Shown here: piece by piece, positions 15,993 through 24,667 of the stretch
How positions within the stretch are numbered: position 1 is the stretch's first letter
How the letters are laid out: each line of letters opens with the position of its first letter
Source of the DNA: an uncultured Eubacteriales bacterium
GTDB taxonomy: Bacteria; Bacillota; Clostridia; Peptostreptococcales; Anaerovoracaceae
Direction: 5' to 3'
Assembly (NCBI GenBank): GCA_900547295.1
Contig: URGK01000011.1
Span: 1-41,589 of the forward strand
DNA length: 41,589 nucleotides
Notes under the pieces: model-generated
Database searches by the model: none
Seen by the model: the letters and a program-made list of their open reading frames with translations, nothing else
Told to the model about the DNA's origin: nothing
Made by a program: the position numbers and the translations under genes

Positions 15993-16042
15993 CAGAACTG
16001 ATGAAATACACATACCTTTTATGGTTCTTAATATGGTATAAT
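15993..16042 (+). promoter_or_regulatory. Repeated promoter-like block, copy 2
   Basis: CAGAACTGATGAAATACACA plus TACC (15993-16016) repeats the block at 6711-6734 with one mismatch, and TGGTATAAT follows (TATAAT 16037-16042). It would be a second start site for the stn operon, 75 bp upstream of stnA. See copy 1 for the shared spacing. Confidence 0.45.
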
Positions 16043-16049
16043 GTATCTA

Positions 16050-16069
16050 TATGTGCAGCGATGCACATA
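16050..16069 (+). promoter_or_regulatory. Perfect hairpin at the predicted 5' end of stn mRNA
   Basis: TATGTGCA-GCGA-TGCACATA is an 8-bp perfect stem with a GNRA tetraloop. It begins eight bases after the -10 at 16037-16042, so a transcript from that site would start with the stem. Such 5' stem-loops protect mRNA from 5'-end-dependent decay. As it is followed by ATCTTTGTTT, it could instead be a weak attenuator for transcripts from the upstream promoter. Confidence 0.5.
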
Positions 16070-16116
16070 ATCTTTGTTTACACTTAAATATTTATATAAA
16101 CAATAGGAGGACAAAA

Positions 16117-16626
16117 ATGAGCGGTCAGTGTTGTTGCGGCGGCGATAAAGCCAACGCATTTACAGAATTGGCACCGGTACTTGAAAAATACGCCAAAGTT
16201 CCGGGCAGTCTGATTACAATTTTACAGAAGACACAGGACATCTACGGGTATCTTTCGGTAGATGCCATTAATTACATTTCTGAAATGACAGGAATCAGAC
16301 CTGCAAAAATTTACGGTGTGGCTACCTTTTATTCACAGTTCAGACTGAAGCCTATAGGCAAATATCTGATTATGCTGTGTCAGGGTACAGCCTGTCATGT
16401 TAACGGTTCAAAAATGATAGAAGAGGCTGTTTGCGAGCATCTTGGCATTTCTGACGGTGAAACAACAGAAGATGGTATATTTACACTTAACAACGTAGCC
16501 TGTCTTGGCTGCTGTTCACTTGCACCTGTAATGATGGTCAAGAGTGCAGAGGGTGATGAAACCTACGGTAATCTTACCAAAGATAAAGTAAGAAAAATTC
16601 TTGATGAAATCAGAGAAGGGGCATAG
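16117..16626 (+). CDS. stnA: NuoE-like [2Fe-2S] subunit of Stn-type transhydrogenase (StnA-like)
   Basis: 169 residues, thioredoxin-like [2Fe-2S] protein of the NuoE/HydC/HndA family that passes electrons to or from the flavin subunit. Cluster ligands fit C88 and C93 (LCQGTACHVNG) and C129 and C133 (NVACLGCCSLAP); the preceding helical part includes KTQDIYGYLS and YGVATFYSQF, standard for the family. An extra N-terminal CCCGG is unusual. I chose ATG 16117 because TAGGAGG lies eight bases upstream; the longer frame from 16051 has no SD and contains the hairpin. The next subunit starts 12 bases after the stop. The Stn assignment rests on the third gene; alone this could also belong to a hydrogenase or formate dehydrogenase. 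Confidence 0.85.
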   Translation: MSGQCCCGGDKANAFTELAPVLEKYAKVPGSLITILQKTQDIYGYLSVDAINYISEMTGIRPAKIYGVATFYSQFRLKPIGKYLIMLCQGTACHVNGSKMIEEAVCEHLGISDGETTEDGIFTLNNVACLGCCSLAPVMMVKSAEGDETYGNLTKDKVRKILDEIREGA

Positions 16627-16638
16627 GAGGTGAACAGT

Positions 16639-18387
16639 ATGAAAGTTGTTATCGGACAGGGCAGCTGCGGTGTTGCAACAGGCGCCAGAAAAACAGCAGC
16701 CGAGTTTGAGAAGCAGATTGCAGAGAAAAATCTTGATGTTAAGATAGATATTACAGGCTGCGTGGGAACATGCTATCTGGAGCCTATAGTTGATGTTTAT
16801 GAGGACAGCGGCAAAATGACCAGATATGTCAAGGTACAGCCTGAAAACGTTGCAGAAATCGTTGACAGTCATCTTGCAGGCGGCAAACCTGCTGAAAATG
16901 TTGAAATCAGCGATGAGGACAAGGAATTTATAAATAAGCAGCACAGAGTTGTACTGAGAAACTGCGGCCTTATAAATCCTGAAAAAATAGAAGAATATAC
17001 AGCAGTAGGCGGATACAAGGCTGCCGAGAAAGCTGTTACACAGATGACACCTGATGAGGTTATCGAAGAAATCAAAATTTCAGGTCTCAGAGGCAGAGGC
17101 GGCGCAGGCTTCCCTACATGGTTCAAGTGGAATGCCGCAAAGAGCTCGCCGGGCAAAGAAAAATACATCGTATGTAATGCCGATGAGGGAGATCCGGGCG
17201 CATTTATGGACAGATCAGTCCTTGAGGGCGACCCTCACTCACTTCTTGAGGGCATGATTATAGGCGGTTATGCAATGGGCGCTATGGAGGGCGTTATCTA
17301 TTGCAGAGCCGAATATCCTCTTGCAATCAAGAGACTTGAAATCGCTATGGAGCAGGCAAGAGAAAAAGGTTTCTTAGGAAAGAACCTGTTTGGCTCAGGC
17401 TGGGATTTCGATATCAGAATTAAAGCCGGCGCGGGAGCATTCGTATGCGGTGAGGAAACAGCGCTTATCGCTTCACTTGAGGGTGAAAGAGGTATGCCTA
17501 GACTTAAGCCTCCTTTCCCTGCGGCAAAGGGCTACTGGCAGAAGCCTACCAATATCAACAACGTTGAAACCTTTGCAAACGTGCCTTGGATAATGGCAAA
17601 CGGCGGCGCAGCTTTCGGTGCCATGGGTACAGAGAAATCAAAAGGTACCAAGGTGTTCGCACTTGCAGGCAAGATTAAGAAAGGCGGACTTGTAGAGGTG
17701 CCTATGGGACTTCCTCTTAAGGACGTAATTTTCGGAATAGGCGGAGGCATCAAAAACGATAAGGAATTCAAGGCAGTTCAGATGGGCGGACCGTCAGGCG
17801 GCTGTATTCCTGCATCACTTATAGATACTCCTGTAACCTATGAGGATATCAACAAGACAGGCGCTATAGTAGGCTCCGGCGGTATGATCGTTATGGACGA
17901 AAACACCTGTATGGTTGATATGGCAAGATACTTCCTTGACTTCACAAGAAAAGAATCCTGCGGCAAATGCAACTACTGCAGAATAGGTACCAAGAGAATG
18001 CTTGAAATCCTCGAAAGAATAACACAGGGAGAGGGTCAGGACGGCGATATCGAAAAGCTGGAGGAACTGGCTATGAAGATTAAAGACGGCTCACTTTGCG
18101 GTCTCGGACAGACAGCTCCAAATCCTGTTCTTACTACTCTTAAATATTTCAGAAATGAATACGAGGATCATATCTATAATAAGAAATGTACTGCTAAATC
18201 CTGCACAGCACTTATTTCATTTGAAATTACAGATGCGTGCAAGGGCTGTACGTTATGTGCAAGAAACTGTCCTGTTGATGCTATCAGCGGCAAGGTTAAA
18301 GAAAAACACATTATTGATAAAGACAAGTGCATTAAATGCGGCAAGTGTGAGGAACACTGCAAGTTTGGTGCAATAATAAGAAAGTAA
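16639..18387 (+). CDS. stnB: NuoF-like NADH:FMN/Fe-S subunit of Stn-type transhydrogenase (StnB-like)
   Basis: 582 residues. Domains in order: N-terminal thioredoxin-like [2Fe-2S] domain (GQGSCGVATGA, then ITGCVGTCYLEP); NADH/FMN-binding core with LRGRGGAGFPTWFKW (about residue 150) and GAGAFVCGEETALIASLEGE (about 264); SLBB domain; NuoF [4Fe-4S] site SCGKCNYCRIGTKRM (about 440); and a C-terminal pair of [4Fe-4S] ferredoxin motifs, CKGCTLCARNCP (about 534) and CIKCGKCEEHCKFG (about 563). In the Stn, HydB and Hnd families this subunit is the site of NAD(H) chemistry and flavin-based bifurcation. ATG 16639 is preferred over GTG 16630, which overlaps the SD AGGAGGTG. It is very probably co-transcribed with its neighbours. 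Confidence 0.9.
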   Translation: MKVVIGQGSCGVATGARKTAAEFEKQIAEKNLDVKIDITGCVGTCYLEPIVDVYEDSGKMTRYVKVQPENVAEIVDSHLAGGKPAENVEISDEDKEFINKQHRVVLRNCGLINPEKIEEYTAVGGYKAAEKAVTQMTPDEVIEEIKISGLRGRGGAGFPTWFKWNAAKSSPGKEKYIVCNADEGDPGAFMDRSVLEGDPHSLLEGMIIGGYAMGAMEGVIYCRAEYPLAIKRLEIAMEQAREKGFLGKNLFGSGWDFDIRIKAGAGAFVCGEETALIASLEGERGMPRLKPPFPAAKGYWQKPTNINNVETFANVPWIMANGGAAFGAMGTEKSKGTKVFALAGKIKKGGLVEVPMGLPLKDVIFGIGGGIKNDKEFKAVQMGGPSGGCIPASLIDTPVTYEDINKTGAIVGSGGMIVMDENTCMVDMARYFLDFTRKESCGKCNYCRIGTKRMLEILERITQGEGQDGDIEKLEELAMKIKDGSLCGLGQTAPNPVLTTLKYFRNEYEDHIYNKKCTAKSCTALISFEITDACKGCTLCARNCPVDAISGKVKEKHIIDKDKCIKCGKCEEHCKFGAIIRK

Positions 18388-18402
18388 GAAAGGAGGAATA
18401 AA

Positions 18403-21400
18403 ATGAAAAATTTCAGATTAAACATTGACGGAAAAGAAGTATTCGGAATTCCGGGACAGACTATCTTAGAAGTAGCAAGAGAAAATGACATATTTATTCC
18501 TACTCTCTGCTATGATGAAAGAACTAAAATATACGGTTCATGCGGATTATGTATGACAGAGGTTGAGGGTAACCCTAAGCTCTGCAAGGCCTGCGCAACA
18601 CAGATTGCAGACGGCATGATCGTAAGAACCAACACCAACAGAGTTATAGAATCAAGAAAAACAAACCTTGAGCTTCTGCTTTCAAACCACGTTGGCGACT
18701 GCAGACCTCCATGCGTACTGGCATGTCCTGCAAACACAGACTGTCAGGGATATGTGGGACTTATCGCAAACGGAGAATACGAAGAAGCTATCAAGCTTAT
18801 CAAGGATAAAATTCCGCTACCTGCGGCAATAGGCAGAGTATGTCCGCACCCTTGCGAAAAGGAATGCAGAAGAGGCCTTATAGACGAGCCGATTGCAATC
18901 CAGAACCTCAAGAGATTTGCGGCGGACGCTGACCTTATGGAAGATGCGTGGGAGCCTGAAATCGAAGAAGAAACAGGCAAGAGCGTGGGTATCATAGGCG
19001 GAGGTCCTATGGGACTTTCAGCAGCTGCGTTCTTAAGACAGATGGGACACAGCGTTACAGTATTTGAAGCTATGCCTAAGGCTGGCGGCATGCTAAGATA
19101 CGGTATCCCTGAATACAGACTTCCAAAGGAAGTTCTCGATCAGGAAATCGAGCTTATTGAAAGAATGGGCGTAAACCTTATAACCAATACTAAAATAGGT
19201 GTTGATATCCCATTTGAAACAGTAAAACAGGACTTTGACGCAGTGCTTATCGGTATAGGCGCATGGGTATCAACAGGCGTAGGCTGCCCTGGTGAAGACT
19301 CAGAGGGCGTTATAGGCGGTATTGACTTCCTGCGCAAAGTAGTAAGAAACGAATATATAGACCTTGGCGAAAAGGTTGCCATAGTAGGCGGCGGAAACAC
19401 CGCAATGGACGCGTGCAGAACTGCGGTAAGACTCGGAGCTAAAGAGGTTTACAACATCTACAGAAGAACAAAGGATGAAATGCCTGCCGATATGGTTGAA
19501 ATCGTTGAGGCTGAAGAAGAAGGCGTTATCTTCAAGAACCTTACAAACCCTGCAGAAGTTATAGCTGACGAAAACGGTCACGTTAAGCAGGTTAAGCTGC
19601 AGGTTATGGAGCTTGGCGAACCTGATGCTTCAGGCAGAAGAAGACCTGTACCTGTAGAGGGCAAATTTGAATATCTTGATATAGATACTATGATACTTGC
19701 AATAGGACAGGCAGTAGATGCAAGCATGTTTGAGGGTCTTGACAAGACAAGAAAGAATGCGATAGCATACGACCCTGAAACATTTATGACAAGCATTCCA
19801 GGAGTATTTGCCGGCGGAGACTGCGGTAACGACAAGATATCAATAGCAATCGAAGCTATTGCAGATGCAAGAAAATCCTCATATGTTATAGATGCATATC
19901 TTAACGGCGAGGATGTTAAATATGAAAAACCTTTCGTAGTTGAAAGACACGACATTACAGAAAGAACATTCGAGGACAGAGAAAGAGAATGCAGACCTGT
20001 AATGAGCCAGCTTGAAGCTAAAGAAAGAAAAGACAACTTCACAGAGGTTGTTGACGGCTATGACGAAGAGCAGGCAGTTAAGGAGGCAAACAGATGTCTT
20101 GAGTGCGGATGCCACGACTACTTTGAATGCAAGCTCATAGATTTTGCAAACGAGTATGATGTTAAACCTGACAGATTTGCAGGCGACATCAACAAAATAG
20201 AATTTGAAGACGATCATCCGTTCATAGTAAGAGATCCTAACAAGTGTATTCTTTGCGGATTATGCGTAAGAGTATGCGATGAGGTTATGGGCGTTGGAGC
20301 GCTTGGTCTTGTTCACAGAGGCTTTGATACAGTTGTTAAACCGACTCTCGAAAAACCTCTTGCAGAGTCAGGCTGTATTTCATGCGGTCAGTGCGTAAGT
20401 GTATGCCCTACAGGAGCGCTTCAGGAAAGACAGTCGGTTGCAAAGGAAGTTCCTGTTGAAACAGATATTACAGCTACAACCTGCGCATACTGTTCAGTAG
20501 GCTGCGGACTTGAGCTTGAATCCTGCGGAGATATGCTGATTAAAGCAAATCCTGACAAGGAAGCTCCTGTAAATGCAGGACTTGCATGCGGCAAGGGCAA
20601 ATGGGGCTTTGACTGCTCAGTGCTTGAGGGCAAGCTGGTTGACCCTATGATTAAAGACGGAGAAGGCTTCAGAACAACTGATTATCACGAAGCATTTGTA
20701 ATGGTCGCAAAGAAGCTTGAGGCTGCTGCGGCTAAATACGGCAAGGATGCTGTAGCTGTTGCGGTTTCAGACAGATTTACAAATGAAGAAGCATACGCGA
20801 TGAAGAAGCTTGCAGGCGTTATGGGCGCTAAGACTTTATGCTTCAACAACAGAGCAAGCGGCATAGCGCAGGTTCTCGGATTTGACGCTTCACCTAACAC
20901 TATAGACGAACTGCTTTCGACAGATGTAATTGTAGCTGCTGGCTTTAACTTCGCAGACAATCCTGTAATCGGCCTTAAATTAAAACAGGCCGCAGAGGCA
21001 GGCAAAGAAGTATATCTGATTAATCCTGCGGGATATGAACAGCATATGGATTTTGCAAAGGCTGTATATACAGACAATGACCTTAATGCGCTTAAACAGA
21101 TTGCAAAGACTGTAATAGAAAGCGGCAGCGCAGTACAGGCGGCAGGCTATGAGGACTTTGCAAAGAGCCTCGAAAACGTCAAGGTTGCAGATGAAATCAA
21201 AGCTGTAGCACAGGCATATATATCAGCAAAACATTCAATGATAGTATTTGCACAGAACCTTGTAACAACAGAAGCAGCTGCACTTATAGCTGATATAGCT
21301 GTTGTTTCGGGACATATCGGAAGCCCTAGAAACGGTATACTTCAGGTTAAGGCCAAGAACAACTCACAGGGACTTGTTGATATGGGTATCAGAGCAGGTG

Positions 21401-21906
21401 CAGAGGCTATGGATGGCGTTAAGGCACTTCTGGTATTCGGTGAAGATCCTGTCGGCGCAGGTATGCTTGATGCAGAGGCGCTTGAGTTTATGGCGGTAGT
21501 TGATACTCATATGACAGCAACTGCTGAAGCGGCAGATGTAATTCTTCCAGGCACAGGCTTTGCTTCAACAGACGGTACTTTCACAAATACAGAGAGAAGA
21601 CTTCAGCCTGTAGAAGCAGCCATTGAAGAAGACGTTATATTCAACAACTGGGAAATCGCAGCGGAAATCGCACACGTATACGAAGTGGAATTCGATTTTG
21701 AGGACACTTATGATATTTCATGTGAAATGGAAGATGTGCTTCCTGCATATAAATACGGTGAGCTTTATGAAGTCTACGGCGGAGTTTTAACTCCTGCAGA
21801 GCCTCAGCTTGTAACTGTAGCTGACGCAAAATTTGCAGAGCCGTTAAAATGCACAGACAATCTGATGAATATGATAGTAGAACGTCTGCCAAAACCGGTA
21901 AGATAA
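18403..21906 (+). CDS. stnC: NfnB/GltD-NuoG fusion subunit of Stn-type transhydrogenase (StnC-like)
   Basis: 1167 residues, a chain of electron-transfer modules. N-terminal [2Fe-2S] ferredoxin (C36, C47, C50, C64); GltD/NfnB-type Fe-S plus FAD/NADPH domain (SVGIIGGGPMGLSAAAF near residue 195, KVAIVGGGNTAMDACRTA near 325, GVFAGGDCG near 470); two [4Fe-4S] clusters (CILCGLCVRVCDE near 615, CISCGQCVSVCPTGA near 662); then a NuoG/molybdopterin-oxidoreductase-like domain opening with TTCAYCSVGCG (near 692). Where formate dehydrogenases carry Sec or Cys, this protein reads FNNRASGIAQVLG (near 812), so no Mo/W active site is expected. The combination with NuoE- and NuoF-like genes matches the Sporomusa-type Nfn (Stn) that couples NADH, NADPH and ferredoxin pools. 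The call is by architecture, not alignment. Confidence 0.85.
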   Translation: MKNFRLNIDGKEVFGIPGQTILEVARENDIFIPTLCYDERTKIYGSCGLCMTEVEGNPKLCKACATQIADGMIVRTNTNRVIESRKTNLELLLSNHVGDCRPPCVLACPANTDCQGYVGLIANGEYEEAIKLIKDKIPLPAAIGRVCPHPCEKECRRGLIDEPIAIQNLKRFAADADLMEDAWEPEIEEETGKSVGIIGGGPMGLSAAAFLRQMGHSVTVFEAMPKAGGMLRYGIPEYRLPKEVLDQEIELIERMGVNLITNTKIGVDIPFETVKQDFDAVLIGIGAWVSTGVGCPGEDSEGVIGGIDFLRKVVRNEYIDLGEKVAIVGGGNTAMDACRTAVRLGAKEVYNIYRRTKDEMPADMVEIVEAEEEGVIFKNLTNPAEVIADENGHVKQVKLQVMELGEPDASGRRRPVPVEGKFEYLDIDTMILAIGQAVDASMFEGLDKTRKNAIAYDPETFMTSIPGVFAGGDCGNDKISIAIEAIADARKSSYVIDAYLNGEDVKYEKPFVVERHDITERTFEDRERECRPVMSQLEAKERKDNFTEVVDGYDEEQAVKEANRCLECGCHDYFECKLIDFANEYDVKPDRFAGDINKIEFEDDHPFIVRDPNKCILCGLCVRVCDEVMGVGALGLVHRGFDTVVKPTLEKPLAESGCISCGQCVSVCPTGALQERQSVAKEVPVETDITATTCAYCSVGCGLELESCGDMLIKANPDKEAPVNAGLACGKGKWGFDCSVLEGKLVDPMIKDGEGFRTTDYHEAFVMVAKKLEAAAAKYGKDAVAVAVSDRFTNEEAYAMKKLAGVMGAKTLCFNNRASGIAQVLGFDASPNTIDELLSTDVIVAAGFNFADNPVIGLKLKQAAEAGKEVYLINPAGYEQHMDFAKAVYTDNDLNALKQIAKTVIESGSAVQAAGYEDFAKSLENVKVADEIKAVAQAYISAKHSMIVFAQNLVTTEAAALIADIAVVSGHIGSPRNGILQVKAKNNSQGLVDMGIRAGAEAMDGVKALLVFGEDPVGAGMLDAEALEFMAVVDTHMTATAEAADVILPGTGFASTDGTFTNTERRLQPVEAAIEEDVIFNNWEIAAEIAHVYEVEFDFEDTYDISCEMEDVLPAYKYGELYEVYGGVLTPAEPQLVTVADAKFAEPLKCTDNLMNMIVERLPKPVR

Positions 21907-21922
21907 AACACACTCTTATATA

Positions 21923-21956
21923 CAAAACCTCCTCTTGATACAGGGGAGGTTTTGCT
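21923..21956 (+). terminator. Intrinsic terminator of the stn operon
   Basis: CAAAACCTCC (21923-21932) pairs perfectly with GGAGGTTTTG (21945-21954) around a 12-base loop. It lies 17 bases after the stnC stop; the T tract is within the stem's 3' arm. Confidence 0.75.
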
Positions 21957-22001
21957 ATACTATGGTAATATGCAATAAATAAATTTCAAAGGAGATAAAC
22001 T

Positions 22002-23180
22002 ATGGGCTCACTGGACGGATTAAAAATACTGGACTTTTCCACGCTGCTTCCCGGACCTTATGCCACACTTATGCTGGCGGATATGGGAGCGGAGGTGCTT
22101 AAAATAGGCTCTGCGAGCAAACCTGACATCGTTACGGACTATCCGCCGTTTATCGAGGGTACTGATATATCGGCAAGTCAGGCGTGGCTTGGCCGCAACA
22201 AAAAAACAATGTTTCTGAACCTCAAAACTAAAGAGGGCAGAGATATAGTCAAAGAGCTGGTGAAAGAATACGATATAGTTATGGAGCAGTTCAGACCCGG
22301 CGTTATGGACAGACTGGGGCTTGGCTATGAGGATTTAAAGGCTGTAAACCCTGCGGTTATCTACTGCTCGCTTACAGGCTACGGACAGACAGGTCCGCTT
22401 CGTGATGCCGCAGGTCACGATATCAACTATATGTCAAGAAGCGGCATAATATCCCATGCAGGCAGGGAGGCAGAGGGTCCGTCACTTATGAATTTCCAGA
22501 TTGCAGACATAGCCGTAGGCTCACTGAACTCTGTAATAGGAATACTGGCAGCTGTAAACTACAGAAGAAATACCGGCAGGGGTCAGTTTATAGATGTGGC
22601 TATGATGGACGGCTGCGTACCGTTTAACAGCATAGACGGAGCAGCATTTTTAGTATCGGGCAGACAGCCTCTTAGAGAGGGTGAGAGATTAAACGGCGGC
22701 TGTATATATGATTTCTACAAGACTAAGGACGGCGGATATATGAGCGTAGGTTCCCTTGAGCCTAAGTTTTGGAAGCAGTTCTGCACCGCCATAGGCAGAG
22801 AGGATTTAACAGAGGGCAGTGTATGGCCAGAGAATATCGCAGAGGTAAAGGCTGAGATAAGAGGCATATTCAAGACAAAGACAAGAGATGAATGGGTAGA
22901 GGTGTTTTCACATTATGACGCGTGTGTTCAGCCTGTACTTGATCTCAATGAGGCTCTGCTTGAAGATGAGCAGATAAAGGCAAGAGAAATGGTAGTTGAT
23001 GTTAAACTGCCTACCTATGATAATATAACTGTTAAGCAGCTTGCAACATCAGTAAAGCTCAGTGAATGTCAGTGCGAATATAAATTTGCAGGCTATCCCG
23101 CAGGCTATCATACCAGGGAGATAATAGAAAAACTGGGACTTGATTATGATGAACTTAAAGAAAAGGAAGTTTTTAAATGA
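22002..23180 (+). CDS. Family III (CaiB/BaiF) CoA-transferase
   Basis: 392 residues. Family III CoA-transferases and the related alpha-methylacyl-CoA racemases move CoA between acyl groups through an aspartyl-CoA intermediate or epimerise acyl-CoAs. Family signatures are LDGLKILDFSTLLPGPYATL with LADMGAEVLKIG at the N terminus, DIVMEQFRPGVMDRLGLGYE, NPAVIYCSLTGYGQTGPL and the FQIADIAVGSLNSVIG segment with the likely catalytic Asp (about residue 169). The C terminus YPAGYHTREIIEKLGLDYDE is typical. The substrate is not deducible. A good SD (AAAGGAG) precedes it; the stop overlaps the next gene's start by four bases (ATGA). Confidence 0.88.
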   Translation: MGSLDGLKILDFSTLLPGPYATLMLADMGAEVLKIGSASKPDIVTDYPPFIEGTDISASQAWLGRNKKTMFLNLKTKEGRDIVKELVKEYDIVMEQFRPGVMDRLGLGYEDLKAVNPAVIYCSLTGYGQTGPLRDAAGHDINYMSRSGIISHAGREAEGPSLMNFQIADIAVGSLNSVIGILAAVNYRRNTGRGQFIDVAMMDGCVPFNSIDGAAFLVSGRQPLREGERLNGGCIYDFYKTKDGGYMSVGSLEPKFWKQFCTAIGREDLTEGSVWPENIAEVKAEIRGIFKTKTRDEWVEVFSHYDACVQPVLDLNEALLEDEQIKAREMVVDVKLPTYDNITVKQLATSVKLSECQCEYKFAGYPAGYHTREIIEKLGLDYDELKEKEVFK

Positions 23181-23704
23181 TTAATATAAGGAAAGCAGAA
23201 AAAACAGATATTAAACAGATTGCAGCCATATACGAGCATATTCATAATGAGGAGAGCTGCGGCAGGCTTACTACAGGCTGGATTAAAGGTGTCTATCCGG
23301 TAGAACAGACGGCAGCAGATGCAGTGGCAAGAGATGATATGTACGTCTGTGAAGATGAGGGCAGCATACTTGCTTCCGCAATTATAAATTATCAGCAGGT
23401 GGACGTATATGCCGACGGAGATTTCATATATGAGGCTCCTGACGATAAAATTATGGTGATACATACGCTGACTGTAGACCCAAAGGCCGCAGGCAAAGGC
23501 ATAGGCAGCGCATTTGTGGATTTTTATGAAAAGCTCGCAAAGCAGGAAAACTGTATTGCTCTGAGACTTGACACCAACGCAAGGAACACAGGAGCAAGAG
23601 CTCTGTATAACAAACTGGGATACCGCGAGGCTGGAATTGTCCCTTGCATATTCAACGGCATACCTGATGTAAATCTGGTGCTGTTTGAAAAAAGGATAAA
23701 ATAA
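23177..23704 (+). CDS. GNAT-family N-acetyltransferase
   Basis: 175 residues. GNAT enzymes move an acetyl group from acetyl-CoA to an amine. The acetyl-CoA loop is visible as VDPKAAGKGIGSAFVDFYEK (R/Q-x-x-G-x-G/A type, about residues 107-126), preceded by the strand IMVIHTLTV and followed by LRLDTNARNTGARALYNKLG, the standard motif-B block ending in a conserved Tyr. The start overlaps the CoA-transferase stop, so the two are translated together. Acceptor unknown. Confidence 0.85.
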   Translation: MINIRKAEKTDIKQIAAIYEHIHNEESCGRLTTGWIKGVYPVEQTAADAVARDDMYVCEDEGSILASAIINYQQVDVYADGDFIYEAPDDKIMVIHTLTVDPKAAGKGIGSAFVDFYEKLAKQENCIALRLDTNARNTGARALYNKLGYREAGIVPCIFNGIPDVNLVLFEKRIK

Positions 23705-23729
23705 CAAGAGATGCTTAATTTTAAAGAAT

Positions 23730-23763
23730 ACCCTGTAAACAGTAGCTTGCTTACAGGGTGATT
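23730..23763. terminator. Bidirectional terminator between convergent genes
   Basis: ACCCTGTAA (23730-23738) pairs with TTACAGGGT (23751-23759); loop of 12. It lies between the plus-strand acetyltransferase and the minus-strand pseudouridine synthase, six bases from the latter's stop. Confidence 0.65.
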
Positions 23764-23764
23764 T

Positions 23765-24658
23765 CTATTTTCGAAGTTTTTCTATCAGTTTAAGCATATC
23801 ATCGTGAAGCGGAGCTTCAACGTCAATTCGCTTATCTGAAACAGGGTGATTGAATGAAAGGTACTGGGAGTGAAGTGCCTGTCTTTCTATGAGTAGAGGA
23901 TTTTCACCGCCATACAGGTGGTCGCCGAGTACCGGGTGACCTGTATATGCCATATGTACTCTTATCTGGTGTGTACGGCCTGTTTCAAGAATAAGCCTGA
24001 CCAGGGTATGATTTTTAAACCTTTCTACTACGCTGTAATGGGTTACCGACGGATATCCGCCCTCTGTCATTACCCAGCGCTCAACTCTGTCAGGGTCTGG
24101 TCTTCCAATAGGCAGGTCTATAGTACCCTCATTTTCAGGTATAATTCCCTTTACCACAGCTATATATTTCTTGCGTATGGTGTTTGCTTTCATCTGCTTC
24201 ATAAAGCTGTCCTGAGCGTGGGAATTCTTGGCGATAATCAGAAGCCCGGAAGTATTCATATCAAGCCTGTTTATAAACCGTATCTTGAATTTCTGTTCAG
24301 TGTCAATGAGGTACTGCATCAGTCCGTTGGCTATGGTGTGAGCAGGGTGCCCCTTGGTGGGGTGCACCACAAATCCCGGCTGCTTATTTATAATCAGCAG
24401 GTCGTTATCCTCATAAACAGGGGATATAGGGATTGGTTCAGGTTCAAAGTCGCTTGTTTCCTCAGGCAGCATAACAGTGAGAACATCGCCGGCATCTCCC
24501 GTAACCCAGCCGGGAAGTGACTCTCCGTTAAGATATGCGGACTTATTCTGCTTTATCTTTGTCATAAGCCTTGAGGAAAATCCGAACTCCCTGCGCATAA
24601 TTTTTTTAATTGGAATGTCTTTATCGTTTTCCGTCAGTATATATTCAAATTTGTTCAT
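23765..24658 (-). CDS. RluA/RluD-family pseudouridine synthase
   Basis: 297 residues. These enzymes isomerise uridine to pseudouridine in 23S rRNA or tRNA. Visible are an N-terminal S4-like part (FGFSSRLMTKIKQNKSAYLN), the catalytic motif with Asp in RFINRLDMNTSGLLIIAK (about residue 130), the middle KKYIAVVKG, and the C-terminal LETGRTHQIRVHMAYTGHPV with GDHLYG. The usual HRLD is NRLD here; the Asp is kept. Length is normal. The gene starts nine bases after the NAD kinase stop on the same strand; the weak local SD suggests coupling to that gene. The target base cannot be told from this sequence. Confidence 0.9.
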   Translation of the reverse strand: MNKFEYILTENDKDIPIKKIMRREFGFSSRLMTKIKQNKSAYLNGESLPGWVTGDAGDVLTVMLPEETSDFEPEPIPISPVYEDNDLLIINKQPGFVVHPTKGHPAHTIANGLMQYLIDTEQKFKIRFINRLDMNTSGLLIIAKNSHAQDSFMKQMKANTIRKKYIAVVKGIIPENEGTIDLPIGRPDPDRVERWVMTEGGYPSVTHYSVVERFKNHTLVRLILETGRTHQIRVHMAYTGHPVLGDHLYGGENPLLIERQALHSQYLSFNHPVSDKRIDVEAPLHDDMLKLIEKLRK

Positions 24659-24667
24659 TTAATTTTC

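Noticed and set aside
16117..18387. Subunits of a bifurcating [FeFe] hydrogenase
   Set aside because: No H-cluster motifs (TSCCPxW, MPCxxKxxE) are present in any gene of the operon.
18403..21906. Formate dehydrogenase alpha subunit
   Set aside because: The C-terminal domain lacks Sec/Cys at the metal position and the protein carries a GltD-type NADPH domain, which fits Stn better.
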